A stretch of 48,721 nucleotides of DNA. Origin: DASPJQ01 sp035299065 (lineage in GTDB: Bacteria > Bacteroidota > Bacteroidia > Flavobacteriales_D > UBA2798). The DNA is taken from positions 1-48,721 of the forward strand of contig DATGXI010000006.1 of NCBI GenBank assembly GCA_035299065.1. The letters run 5' to 3'. The notes under the pieces were generated by a model that had not been told where the DNA came from, did no database searches, and saw only the letters and a program-made list of their open reading frames with translations. Both the position numbers and the translations under genes were made by a program. Positions 25,312 through 33,515 of this stretch are shown piece after piece. The first letter of the stretch is position 1; every line of letters starts with the position of its first letter.

Positions 25312-26361
25312 CTACCTTATTCCTTCTTTGTCAAGCCAGGCCCTGTAAGCCCTTGCATTGCGCTCATGGCCCGCATTGTCAACCGCAAAATTGTGGTAGC
25401 CCGCATAACCCGGCTTGGCACACATGTAAATATAATTGTGCTTTTTGTAATTCAATACCGCATCAATGCTTGAAATCTCAGGCAAGTTAATAGGTCCCGG
25501 TGGCAACCCTTTGTACATATACGTGTTATAGGGTGAGTTGTGCTCCAAATGCTTGTTCAGCACCCTGCGTATACTAAAATCACCAATACCAAAAATAACC
25601 GTGGGGTCTGACTGTAACAACATACCTTTTTGTATGCGGTTATAGTACAAACCCGCAATGGTTGGCCTTTCATCGGCATGCACAGTTTGCTCAGCCTGTA
25701 CAATGCTGGCCAGTATACTTACTTTTGACTGGCTCAACCCCATTTTTTCAGCCTTGGCTTTACGGTCAGCGTTCCAGAATTTTTTGTACTCATCGGCCAT
25801 GCGTTTTATAAACTCTTCAGGGCTGGTATTCCAGGTAAACTCATAGGAGTTGGGTATAAAAAGAGTAATGAATGTATAGCGGTTAAACCCGTATTTATCA
25901 ATCACCCTGTCATCGGTAAAAGCTGCCATAAGCGTTGCTGAGTCTGACTCAAGCACAGCGCCAACTTTTCCAGCCACCTGCTCAATGGTACGTGCATTGT
26001 TAAAGGTTACTTTCACCATAACTCGCCCCCTGCCCGCGCGCAAACAATTTATCAAATCATTGTTTGACCACCCGTCTTCAATTTTATACTTGCCGGGCAC
26101 AACATTTTTACCATCGTAATTTTTCTTTTTAGCAAGCCATAAAAACGACTCTTTGTCCTTTATCAGGCCATTTTCGGCAAGCATGTTCACAACACTTTCC
26201 TGGGTGCTGCCGGTTTTAATGTACAAAAATGTTTCATCGCCTTCCTTTACAACTACATTGGCTTTATACATTTTACTGTATATGCCATACCCGTACCAAC
26301 CGCCAATGGCAAGGCCAATAAGCAATACAATAATTATTTTTCCCTTGTGTTTCCGTATCAT
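25312..26361 (-). CDS. mltG: Endolytic murein transglycosylase MltG
   Basis: A 349-residue inner-membrane enzyme that cuts nascent glycan strands and so sets their length. A short cytoplasmic N-terminus precedes one transmembrane helix (about 8-26); a LysM-like region follows and then the YceG catalytic domain. The catalytic glutamate is present (Glu224 in 'SIVQAEQTVHADERP'), followed by 'LYYNRIQKGMLLQSDPTVIF' and 'YNTYMYKGLPPGPI'. The length matches E. coli MltG (340). It begins 8 bp after an exported unknown protein, which itself begins 8 bp after a transaldolase, so the three form one operon. Confidence 0.95.
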   Translation of the reverse strand: MIRKHKGKIIIVLLIGLAIGGWYGYGIYSKMYKANVVVKEGDETFLYIKTGSTQESVVNMLAENGLIKDKESFLWLAKKKNYDGKNVVPGKYKIEDGWSNNDLINCLRAGRGRVMVKVTFNNARTIEQVAGKVGAVLESDSATLMAAFTDDRVIDKYGFNRYTFITLFIPNSYEFTWNTSPEEFIKRMADEYKKFWNADRKAKAEKMGLSQSKVSILASIVQAEQTVHADERPTIAGLYYNRIQKGMLLQSDPTVIFGIGDFSIRRVLNKHLEHNSPYNTYMYKGLPPGPINLPEISSIDAVLNYKKHNYIYMCAKPGYAGYHNFAVDNAGHERNARAYRAWLDKEGIR

Positions 26362-26369
26362 TGAAATGA

Positions 26370-26912
26370 TTATTTAAAATACAAACCAAGTCCGTTTTCG
26401 CTAAACCTGCTTGTACTCATATGGGCATGCTTTTCTTCCATAGTCCAGTCTTCGTACTCAAAATTTCCCAATAAATAAGGTGAACGCTTTTTTTCCTGTT
26501 CATATAGCACAAATTTCGGAAAGACAGGACAGGCGGCAAAAATGTTTTTATTGTTTTTTGAAACAATCACAAGCTCGTCTCCCTTTTGTGTCAACGCAAT
26601 GTAACTGATAAAAAAAGGCCTGTCAGCCAAACCTGTTTTACCAAAGGCATAAACGTAATTCACATCCTTTATTTTTTTTATTTCGAGCGTATCAAATACA
26701 AGGTTATGGATAATTATTTTTTCCCTTCGACCCGGAGCCGAAATTTTTATGTTTTCCTTTATTTCTGTAACCAGGCGTTCTGTAAAAACCGCTTTGTCGT
26801 AAAAAACAGCAGCATTGTTTTTATATGATGCTATAGCGGCAGTTTTCGTTTCGGTTGTTCGGGCAAATGCCACACATACAAAAACGCAAAGCAACAGGTA
26901 AACACTTCGCAT
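26370..26912 (-). CDS. Exported hypothetical protein in the tal-mltG operon
   Basis: A 180-residue protein with a signal peptide (1-17, 'VYLLLCVFVCVAFA') and a mixed alpha/beta body, for example 'YVYAFGKTGLADRPFFISYI' and 'KGDELVIVSKNNKNIFAA'. No catalytic motif, membrane span or lipobox is visible, and I do not recognise a family. Its place 8 bp from genes on both sides implies tight co-expression with the transaldolase upstream and MltG downstream; a periplasmic role near the cell wall is possible but unproven. Confidence 0.7.
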   Translation of the reverse strand: MRSVYLLLCVFVCVAFARTTETKTAAIASYKNNAAVFYDKAVFTERLVTEIKENIKISAPGRREKIIIHNLVFDTLEIKKIKDVNYVYAFGKTGLADRPFFISYIALTQKGDELVIVSKNNKNIFAACPVFPKFVLYEQEKKRSPYLLGNFEYEDWTMEEKHAHMSTSRFSENGLGLYFK

Positions 26913-26920
26913 ATCAGCTA

Positions 26921-27577
26921 TTATTTATTTCCTTTTGCGTAATCAGCCAAAAACTGCTGCAAACCACTGTCAGTTAACGGGTGTTTTAACAAAGCAACAA
27001 TAGCACTTAACGGGCAGGTTGCTACATCGGCACCAATTTTAGCACACTCAATAATGTGCATTGGGTGACGTACTGATGCTGCCAAAATCTCGGTTGTATA
27101 ACCGTAGTTATCAAAAATAATGCGTATATCTTCAATCAACCCCAACCCATCGGTGCTCACATCGTCCAAACGGCCAATGAATGGTGATACATAACTTGCA
27201 CCGGCTTTAGCAGCCAATAATGCCTGCCCTGCCGAAAAAATAAGTGTACAGTTTGTACGAATGCCTTTCGAGGTAAAATACTTGATGGCTTTAACACCGT
27301 CTTTAATCATGGGAACTTTCACCACAATGTTTGGGTGCAATGCGGCAAGGTTCTCACCTTCTTTGATTATGTTTTCATAATCGGTTGCAATTACTTCGGC
27401 ACTTACATCGCCATCGGTAATGTTGCAAATGTCAACATAATGCTTTAAAATATTGTTGTGACCGGTAATGCCCTCTTTGGCCATTAGTGACGGGTTGGTG
27501 GTTACACCGTCAAGCACACCTAAATCATGCGCTTCTTTAATTTGTGCCAGGTTGGCTGTATCGATAAAAAATTTCAT
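26921..27577 (-). CDS. tal: Transaldolase of the short (fructose-6-phosphate aldolase-like) type
   Basis: A 218-residue TIM-barrel enzyme. Starting at 'MKFFIDTANLAQIKEAHDLG' gives the standard N-terminus; an upstream ATG would add seven residues and is less likely. The Schiff-base lysine is Lys87 in 'HPNIVVKVPM'; 'GVTTNPSLMAKEG', 'GIRTNCTLIFSAGQALLAAKAG' (abbreviated here to its pattern) and 'SPFIGRLDD' are also typical. Short transaldolases of this group act in the non-oxidative pentose phosphate pathway, while a few are fructose-6-phosphate aldolases; sequence by eye cannot separate them fully. First gene of a three-gene operon ending with mltG. Confidence 0.92.
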   Translation of the reverse strand: MKFFIDTANLAQIKEAHDLGVLDGVTTNPSLMAKEGITGHNNILKHYVDICNITDGDVSAEVIATDYENIIKEGENLAALHPNIVVKVPMIKDGVKAIKYFTSKGIRTNCTLIFSAGQALLAAKAGASYVSPFIGRLDDVSTDGLGLIEDIRIIFDNYGYTTEILAASVRHPMHIIECAKIGADVATCPLSAIVALLKHPLTDSGLQQFLADYAKGNK

Positions 27578-27718
27578 AAAAATTAAATTGAGGGTCAAAA
27601 GTACGTTATCCCTGCAATTTGGTAATCAGGTATTAACAATTGTTAATAACTCACTTTGAAGTCGTTCCGGTGGTTAAACTCATTGGATCAGAATACTTTC
27701 GTGGTAAATATTTACCAG

Positions 27719-28666
27719 TTATTCTATAATTTTCATGACAAAACGAAAGCCGCGCTGGCTGCTTTTTTCATCTTCTTTGCTGTAGCTTTCCTCCTTCACA
27801 AGACTTGCGTCCTCCAGTAAATCACGCCAGCCACCACCCTTTACATAACCATATTCCGCTATAAATTCCTGCACATTCCCACTCAGGTTATAAATACCAT
27901 ACTCGTTGGGCTGGTATGAAATTACCTTGTTGGTGTAATCAGCCTTGTCATCGTAATACGTTTTTTGTTGCTTGAAATTTATCTTACATGTTTGTATATC
28001 CATACTTGCTTCAAATGCGCGCCTGTTGTCAATGTTGAGTTTTGGCCCATTCTTATTCATAATTTCATTTCCCTCAAATGAGAACAGGCGCTGTCCCTCA
28101 CCACAAATCGCTGCTGCAATAAATTGTTTTCGGGTTGGCAAACTAAATTGTACTTTTTTAAATTTGCGGTGCGGATCGTTATTATACGTACGCGTTAACC
28201 AATCACAATACGCCTGGCATTGCTCGTATGTAACACCAACAACCGGGTAATTATCGTAAGCAGGGTGCCAAAAATACATGTTGGTTGTTGGCTCCGAATA
28301 CGAATAGGTTTCACTGTTTATCCAAACCAGTGTATCGGGAAAATTACGTTCCCAGGCCGCGCTGTCTTCTTCCTGTACAGCTAAATAATTTAAAAAATCA
28401 TGGTAACTTTTATTGGTAACCTCTGTACGGCTCATGTAAAATTCATCCACCACAATTGTTTCCTCTTCAATATTCGGAAAAAATGCTTTTTCGTCACAGG
28501 CAACATTGCTTATGGATTGTTGTTTTACCAATGCCAAATCGGCTTCGTAAACAAACCGTTGCTTGTTTTTTCCACCCGGCCCTTCCTGTAAAGCCGGTAA
28601 AATACACATGTAAATTAACGGGGGTAGCAGTATGTTCATACCCTTAAATAACTGCAAATTACCCAA
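27719..28666 (-). CDS. Formylglycine-generating-enzyme fold (SUMF1) protein, GldJ/GldK-like class
   Basis: A 315-residue exported protein. The likely true start is ten codons in ('MNILLPPLIYMCILPA'), which gives a hydrophobic leader; no lipobox cysteine follows it. From about residue 75 it has an FGE/SUMF1 fold: 'EFYMSRTEVTNKSYHDFL', 'HPAYDNYPVVGVTYEQCQ', 'FSLPTRKQFIAAAICGE', 'YGIYNLSGNVQEFI' and 'GGGWRD....RGFRFV'. In Bacteroidota this fold occurs in T9SS/gliding lipoproteins GldJ and GldK as well as in enzymes. The paired active-site cysteines of true FGE are not evident, so a structural role is more likely. It is probably a single-gene unit. Confidence 0.78.
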   Translation of the reverse strand: MGNLQLFKGMNILLPPLIYMCILPALQEGPGGKNKQRFVYEADLALVKQQSISNVACDEKAFFPNIEEETIVVDEFYMSRTEVTNKSYHDFLNYLAVQEEDSAAWERNFPDTLVWINSETYSYSEPTTNMYFWHPAYDNYPVVGVTYEQCQAYCDWLTRTYNNDPHRKFKKVQFSLPTRKQFIAAAICGEGQRLFSFEGNEIMNKNGPKLNIDNRRAFEASMDIQTCKINFKQQKTYYDDKADYTNKVISYQPNEYGIYNLSGNVQEFIAEYGYVKGGGWRDLLEDASLVKEESYSKEDEKSSQRGFRFVMKIIE

Positions 28667-28765
28667 TGGTTACAACCGGTGGATAACAAAACCGCACAGT
28701 CAAGCCACTGGTTATCAAAAGTCCTAAATAATTTAAGCACAAAATTATTACTCAAGGTATTTTAC

Positions 28766-28773
28766 TACTTTTG
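28766..28773 (+). promoter_or_regulatory. -7 element of the SRP RNA promoter
   Basis: TACTTTTG is an exact TAnnTTTG match, and its end lies 5 nt before the first paired base of the SRP RNA, where transcription should begin. Confidence 0.6.
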
Positions 28774-28775
28774 TG

Positions 28776-28876
28776 CCGGGCAAGTCTTACACGACCAGCT
28801 CCTGGCGAATCCCCCCAGGCCGGGAACGGAGCAAGGGTAGTCGGTCGTAGCGGTGCGATGTAATCAGCTTGCCCAC
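28776..28876 (+). ncRNA. ffs: Signal recognition particle RNA (small bacterial type)
   Basis: About 100 nt folding into one long hairpin. The ends pair (GGGCAAG with CTTGCCC), then ACGACC with GGTCGT and AGCTCC with GGAGC. The tip carries the SRP helix 8 signature: 5' CAGG, a stem CCG/CGG closed by a GGAA tetraloop, and 3' AGCA, the asymmetric internal loops that bind the Ffh M domain. It is transcribed from a consensus -7 element and followed 28 nt later by a terminator. With Ffh and FtsY it targets nascent membrane and secreted proteins. Ends are placed to within a few bases. Confidence 0.93.
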
Positions 28877-28902
28877 TTTTTGACAATTCTGATTCACTAT
28901 AT

Positions 28903-28931
28903 AAAAGCAGACTTACCGGTCTGCTTTTTTT
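28903..28931 (+). terminator. Intrinsic terminator downstream of SRP RNA
   Basis: Inverted repeat AAAGCAGAC / GTCTGCTTT with a 6-nt loop, followed by seven T residues on the plus strand. The mature SRP RNA end would be made by trimming the roughly 28-nt spacer. Confidence 0.88.
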
Positions 28932-28961
28932 ATTTCCTCCCATTCCAATTCGGCATAAAAG

Positions 28962-28989
28962 AAAAAAGCAGGTCCTAAAACCTGCTTTT
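28962..28989 (-). terminator. Intrinsic terminator of the 879-residue cargo gene
   Basis: Inverted repeat AAAAGCAGG / CCTGCTTTT with an 8-nt loop; the minus strand then reads a T-rich run. It lies 32 bp past the stop of the gene starting at 31660 and faces the SRP terminator. Confidence 0.85.
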
Positions 28990-29020
28990 GCCGTGTGCGT
29001 GTGGTGTGTGGAGGAAAAAA

Positions 29021-31660
29021 TCAATAGAATATACTTATGTAACCGGTAAATACACCTGGAATACTTCCATCGGTTAGTTCGAGTATGTAAAAGTAAACGC
29101 CAGTTGCAGCTCCGCCACCATCCCAGGTGTTCAGGTAATTGGTATCATAGTAAACCAATACTCCCCAACGGTCATACACCCTTAAAATTGAATTCGGATG
29201 AAGTGTAATGTCATCAACTACAAAAAAGTCATTTGATCCGTCACCGTTTGGTGATATAACGTTTGGAATAACCAAATCACAATCTTTCATAATCACCTGG
29301 CCGGTATCCGAGTCACTTGAACCACATTGATCGGTAACGGTAAGGTTATAAAAACCATTTGTTACATCGTAAATGGTAAATCCTAGCCCAATGGTATCAA
29401 CAAAGTAGGCCGTTCCGCCAGGCTGGGTTGTCCAGGTATAGCTAAATGGTGCCAATCCACCTGTTACTGTAAACGGTACCAGGGCCGAACTGTCAGCATT
29501 CCTGCAATAACGTCCGTCAGGAAAGTCAAGGGTAATTGGCGATCCCAATACGCTCATTGGAATTTCAACGGTTGTATCAAGCCCGCATGCATCGGTAATG
29601 GTGCATAACAAGGTATCGGTTCCGGTCACAACTGCGTTAGTGGTTGAATCGTTATCCATATTGCTCCAGCTATATGAGTAAGGCGCACTGCCTCCACCGG
29701 TTGCATAAACGGTTACCACTTGTGAATTACCCGGGCAATTCACTACAATATTGGTGTCTGAAGCAAAGTAGCTTAGCGGTGTATATGGCGGAACGTTTAC
29801 AAGAACAGTGTCCGAATCAACTTGTCCACACGTATTAAATGCTGTAAAAATGTAAGTGGATGTTGTTAATGGTTGAACGGTTATGGCCAGGGTTGTTTCA
29901 GTTGTACTCCAGTACCAACCAGTGTAGCCTGAACCACCTGTAACAGTTCCGTTTAAATTGATGTATTGCCCAACACAGGTTACTGTTTGATCAGGTCCCG
30001 CATCCACTACCAAGGGTATTGGCGGGGTATTGATTGCATAAAGTGTATCTGAATCGGTATTTCCACAAAAATCGGTAACAGTTACAATCACTACTGTATC
30101 ACTATCGGCAACATAGTAGTATGACGGCCCGGGGAATATTCCTTCCCACAGGTACGTATAAGGCGCTACTCCACCGGTTGCTGTTGCAAATACAAGTGAG
30201 GTGTCACCCGGGCAGGTAAAATACACATCAGGACCTGCGTTTGCGGTAAGCGGACTTGTAGGTGCAACCTGTGTCATAATTAAGGTGTCACTGCCGTTAT
30301 AACCACAACCATCTGTAACGCTCATTACTAACGTGTCACCTCCTAATGCTGTTATGGTATAATTTATGGTTGCTCCAAGGGTACCATCACTCCAGGTGTA
30401 AGCGTAAGGCGGATTCCCGTTCAATGTTGTTCCGTTAAATACAAGGGTTTGTCCGGGACATTGGTAAACGGTATCGTTTCCGGCAAATGCATTTAAACCG
30501 TATGGATCGTAAATATATACTTCAAGCGTATTTCCCGGCCCTGAACCACAGCCGCCTGAGCTTGATGGAGGAATTGAAATAATTAAGGTATCAACCCCTT
30601 CAACAATGCCATCATTGGGCACACCAAATGATAAGGTTACTGAATCTTCACCGGCAGGAAAAACAACATAAGCGGGTGAAATCAAGGTATAGTCAACACC
30701 GTTAATGGCATCGCCTCCCAGGTTGAAAAATAACGTGTCGCTGCCGGTTGTAGTTGGACGTGTAAATACAAGACTTACCGTATCGCCCAATAAACAACCT
30801 TCAAATACGCTGTTAGGGCCAGCACCAAAAACAGGCTCAACATTTGCACTCACCTGCGATCCTGATGACATTAAACTTCCTGCTTCAATAAATACGCCAC
30901 TGTCTATCCAGTCGTCACCTGCATCACCAATGGCAAATTTAATGTGGTACGTTGAACCACAACTAACCGGCCACGATGCTTTAATGATTACCGTGTGGCC
31001 ATCATATTCTATATAATATGGATTCGTACTATATGGCGCGGTAAAACCATCACCATTATTTACGTAATAAGAAGGGTTTGATCCTGGATTAATGTTGTTA
31101 ATGGATACGGGTATTCCACCTGGTATGGTTGCTATGTTTTGAGCACCCATTGAATAAGGGCCTGTAATGCCTGGGCCGCTCAGAAAAATACCAAACATAT
31201 CGTTTACACCAATCCATTCCAGGTATTCATCGCTTCCAAAAACAAAACGAAAGGAAACCGTGTCACCTGTTGGTACAAAATCAAATTCAAGAATTCCCGC
31301 ATCGTAAACCGATGAGAAACCAATGGCTGACAAATCAGGATCAAATGAGGGTGTAAAGAAAGAACCCGCAATAGAACTTGAATTGTTTGGACCCGTTACG
31401 TTGGTTGCAAGTCCGTTTGTTATTACAATTCCTGAATCAAGTCCTATAGAACTGTTGCCGCTAAAAAAGCCAATCTGGTTATTTAGTGTTGTACCTGGTG
31501 CACCATTAAAGGTAACTCCTGAAACCGATATTCCGGGGCCTACCAGGAAATCTTCAACAAGTTGCTGGGGCGTGTAAGTAACATCAGGCACAATTTGCGC
31601 TTTAGTCATTCCTGTTAAAAGGAAGGCCGTGAAAAGGGTGAGTGCAATTTTTTTACTCAT
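29021..31660 (-). CDS. Secreted choice-of-anchor L protein with PKD/SprB-like repeats and CHU_C sorting domain
   Basis: An 879-residue protein: signal peptide (1-21), choice-of-anchor L domain (about 22-270, 'GLDSGIVITNGLA', 'FDFVPTGDTVSFRFVFGSDE', 'NDMFGIFLSGPGI', 'IKFAIGDAGDDWIDSGVFIE'), a Calx-beta-like stretch (about 275-385, ending 'PPSSSGGCGSGPG'), five PKD/SprB-like repeats with 'GG.APYTYLW' cores (about 390-770) and a type B CHU_C domain (about 790-879, 'IPNVISPNGDGSNDFF', 'LRVYDRWGVLVYYD', 'GVYFYILELTDG'). It is typical T9SS surface cargo, probably adhesive or associated with gliding. Complete, with its own terminator. Confidence 0.88.
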   Translation of the reverse strand: MSKKIALTLFTAFLLTGMTKAQIVPDVTYTPQQLVEDFLVGPGISVSGVTFNGAPGTTLNNQIGFFSGNSSIGLDSGIVITNGLATNVTGPNNSSSIAGSFFTPSFDPDLSAIGFSSVYDAGILEFDFVPTGDTVSFRFVFGSDEYLEWIGVNDMFGIFLSGPGITGPYSMGAQNIATIPGGIPVSINNINPGSNPSYYVNNGDGFTAPYSTNPYYIEYDGHTVIIKASWPVSCGSTYHIKFAIGDAGDDWIDSGVFIEAGSLMSSGSQVSANVEPVFGAGPNSVFEGCLLGDTVSLVFTRPTTTGSDTLFFNLGGDAINGVDYTLISPAYVVFPAGEDSVTLSFGVPNDGIVEGVDTLIISIPPSSSGGCGSGPGNTLEVYIYDPYGLNAFAGNDTVYQCPGQTLVFNGTTLNGNPPYAYTWSDGTLGATINYTITALGGDTLVMSVTDGCGYNGSDTLIMTQVAPTSPLTANAGPDVYFTCPGDTSLVFATATGGVAPYTYLWEGIFPGPSYYYVADSDTVVIVTVTDFCGNTDSDTLYAINTPPIPLVVDAGPDQTVTCVGQYINLNGTVTGGSGYTGWYWSTTETTLAITVQPLTTSTYIFTAFNTCGQVDSDTVLVNVPPYTPLSYFASDTNIVVNCPGNSQVVTVYATGGGSAPYSYSWSNMDNDSTTNAVVTGTDTLLCTITDACGLDTTVEIPMSVLGSPITLDFPDGRYCRNADSSALVPFTVTGGLAPFSYTWTTQPGGTAYFVDTIGLGFTIYDVTNGFYNLTVTDQCGSSDSDTGQVIMKDCDLVIPNVISPNGDGSNDFFVVDDITLHPNSILRVYDRWGVLVYYDTNYLNTWDGGGAATGVYFYILELTDGSIPGVFTGYISIFY

Positions 31661-32062
31661 GGGTATAATTTTGCTTTTGTTAAGTGTTCATGAATACTTC
31701 CGTATTTCATCACGTTATAATGATTCAAAAAACACAAAAAGGTTGCATTATTTTTTCAGGAATATTTTTTTCAGGCCATGCAACCTGCCACAAAAACACG
31801 CTGGAACCCTTGATTTTACAGGACTTTCGAGCATTCATGAAAAACAGGAATTAACAAAAAAAGATCCTGATAAAAATGACAAAAAAATCGTGGAAAATTA
31901 TTTTTTCGAAACACAGGCAACCATTAAAATTTATTGCGTCTAATGCAAAGTCCACAACTATTTTCACAACCGTTTTTTCTGCTACTTATTATTTACGTTT
32001 GGTAAAACCTTATGCAATACGCTATACAAGCAAATGGTCAACTTATTGTAAAGTACTAATAC
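31661..32062. other. 402-bp AT-rich intergenic region
   Basis: Upstream region of a minus-strand cargo gene and downstream region of a minus-strand lipoprotein gene. It contains several poly-A runs. A plus-strand frame of about 100 codons runs through it, but it starts antisense inside the cargo signal peptide and has no protein-like character. I see nothing else definable. Confidence 0.4.
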
Positions 32063-32090
32063 AAAAAAAGCCCGGAAACTCCGGGCTTTT
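32063..32090 (-). terminator. Intrinsic terminator of the GyrI-like lipoprotein gene
   Basis: Stem AAAAGCCCGGA / TCCGGGCTTTT around a tiny loop; seven T residues follow on the minus strand. It lies 20 bp past the stop. Confidence 0.88.
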
Positions 32091-32109
32091 CTTTTATATG
32101 TTATTCATG

Positions 32110-32724
32110 TTATTTCGCTGCAGGCTTTACTCCCATGTAAATATCTACCTTTAATTTTGACTGGTCCGCATCCTTTGCGCCTGGATCTGATATATATTGT
32201 TCCCATCCAACATTTGTTGCCTCCAATCCTTTTTCTTTCGCATAAGCCATTGCATCATTCCATCCTTTTTCAAGTTCTTCATAGGAACCCACAAACGAAA
32301 CTTTAACAGCTTTGCCAGCTGGTAATTTTTTTAATTTACCAGGCGCTTTAACCTTACGCGTTGAGTCAGTAATAACAATAGCGGCTTCGGTATAGAATTT
32401 TTTATCAGGTGAAAAATTGTAGTAAATACCCATTGGCGCCTCTGCCATATCATTTGGTTTCAAATTAGCTGTTTTACCAACCTTAGGCATGTTCTCTGGA
32501 AAAAAGGTTTTGAGGTCCTCCAATGTTGTTGAATCACCTATTACAACGGCCCACTTTTCAGGCACATCCACTTCGGCCACCTCATAGGTATATTCATAGG
32601 CAGGCTCTTTTGGCTCCTCGGCAACAACCGTATCCTTTTCAGTAGTTTCTTCTTTTTTTTCCTCGCCACCGCAGTTTACCAGCAGCAGGCTTAACAAAGC
32701 AATTGAAAATAATTTAGTTTTCAT
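32110..32724 (-). CDS. Lipoprotein with GyrI-like (effector-binding) domain
   Basis: A 204-residue SPII lipoprotein: 'SIALLSLLLVNCGG' gives a lipobox with Cys18. An acidic Glu/Lys/Thr linker runs to about residue 45. The rest resembles half or more of the GyrI/AraC effector-binding fold: 'MGIYYNFSPDKKFYTEAAIV', 'PAGKAVKVSFVGSYEELEKG', 'WNDAMAYAKEKGLE', 'GWEQYISDPG' and 'KVDIYMGVK'. This fold normally binds small hydrophobic molecules in cytoplasmic regulators such as BmrR or Rob, or gyrase in SbmC. Display as an envelope lipoprotein suggests ligand capture outside the cytoplasm; that is inference. Single-gene unit. Confidence 0.75.
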   Translation of the reverse strand: MKTKLFSIALLSLLLVNCGGEEKKEETTEKDTVVAEEPKEPAYEYTYEVAEVDVPEKWAVVIGDSTTLEDLKTFFPENMPKVGKTANLKPNDMAEAPMGIYYNFSPDKKFYTEAAIVITDSTRKVKAPGKLKKLPAGKAVKVSFVGSYEELEKGWNDAMAYAKEKGLEATNVGWEQYISDPGAKDADQSKLKVDIYMGVKPAAK

Positions 32725-32960
32725 GTTTAGTTTATTTGAGTTTAATGGTTTACATAGGTTGGTTAATTGGCTGGTTAAAAATTTCGTTTATAAGTCATCA
32801 AAAGGCTTAATTATTGACCGGCCCAATCATTCGCGGGCAAATTTATACAAAATACCTTCGCCTAAATCAACTGAAAAATAAGCAATTAAGTATTAAACCG
32901 ATTTAACCCCAGGCTGTTCATTTTTTTCTCCACTTTTTTCACCACTGGTCAGAATTTTCG

Positions 32961-32968
32961 TATTTTTG
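32961..32968 (+). promoter_or_regulatory. -7 element for the 37-residue membrane protein
   Basis: TATTTTTG, an exact TAnnTTTG match, 21 bp before the ATG. No clear -33 TTTG is present. Confidence 0.48.
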
Positions 32969-32989
32969 AAGCATAAAATTGAATTTTTT

Positions 32990-33103
32990 ATGAGTCACAA
33001 GCCAAGCAAACACAATTTTTTTGATGAAGGTGGAGTTTCCGCTGTAGGATATTTCTATGTAATCTTCGCTATTTTAGCCATTGCTTCAATGCTATATTTT
33101 TAA
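32990..33103 (+). CDS. Small single-span membrane protein, 37 residues
   Basis: ATG-to-TAA frame encoding 37 residues. A polar, basic N-terminus ('MSHKPSKHNFFDEGGVSAVG') is followed by one strongly hydrophobic helix ('YFYVIFAILAIASMLYF') that reaches the last residue. The frame is flanked by an exact TAnnTTTG element on the left and a strong terminator on the right, so it has a complete transcription unit of its own. This is the best evidence that it is real. Small one-helix proteins often modulate larger membrane complexes such as terminal oxidases or transporters, but nothing here identifies a partner. I do not recognise the sequence. Confidence 0.68.
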   Translation: MSHKPSKHNFFDEGGVSAVGYFYVIFAILAIASMLYF

Positions 33104-33131
33104 TTGAACAAGAAACAAACATATTTAAAGG

Positions 33132-33162
33132 AAAAGGGGACGTAAATGTTCCCTTTTTTTTT
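33132..33162 (+). terminator. Intrinsic terminator after the small membrane protein gene
   Basis: Stem AAAAGGGGAC / GTTCCCTTTT (one G-T pair), loop GTAAAT, followed by a run of nine T residues on the plus strand. Confidence 0.85.
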
Positions 33163-33188
33163 ACCTATAATTCCCTTTGGTTAAAAGG

Positions 33189-33438
33189 CCACAGATAACA
33201 CAGATTGACACAGATAAATACAAAATACGGCCACGAATAACAATACAATGCAACTAACAGGTGTATCCTTCACAAATGGTGACGAATAAAGAAACTTAAT
33301 AGGAATAAATTCGTGATCATTCGTGAAAGAAACAACATAAAAGTCAAAAAAACATAATCACTTGCAGTGCTATCCCTGGCGAAAAAAAACAAAAGTGAAT
33401 TTCTTCGAAAATCTGTGCTAATCAGTGTTATCTGTGGC
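33189..33438. repeat. Nested inverted arrays of CACAGAT and CACGAAT repeats
   Basis: The left arm (33189-33218) is three CACAGAT-type units. The right arm (33408-33437) is the reverse complement of the same array with few changes. Inside these lie CACGAAT units (33231 and 33281) and, inverted, two ATTCGTG units (33309-33325). The whole is a 250-bp two-layer palindrome upstream of the aconitase promoter. No coding frame is inside. A 10-bp match to the end of the GC-rich element (ATCCCTGGCG) is at 33372. Confidence 0.75.
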
Positions 33439-33484
33439 AATAAAAAAGACAGGGGTTCATAAACCGAAAAAATAAAAAAATACC

Positions 33485-33515
33485 TTGTTTAGGTGATACG
33501 ATTGATATAACTTAG
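33485..33515 (+). promoter_or_regulatory. Probable aconitase promoter
   Basis: TTG at 33485 and TAACTTAG at 33508 are separated by 20 bp, close to the Bacteroidota spacing; the -7 differs from TAnnTTTG in one base. TAACTTAG is repeated at once (33516-33523), an exact 8-bp tandem repeat that could give two start sites or a binding site. Confidence 0.5.

Noticed and set aside
28752..29024. Minus-strand frame of 90 codons over the SRP RNA
   Set aside because: It lies across the SRP RNA, two terminators and spacer; the RNA assignment is much stronger.
31629..31943. Plus-strand frame of 104 codons with a hydrophobic start
   Set aside because: The hydrophobic part is the reverse complement of the cargo protein's signal peptide; the rest has no conserved character and no promoter.
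33189..33438. CRISPR array
   Set aside because: Units are 7-10 bp, directly adjacent and inverted, without 30-bp spacers or cas genes.
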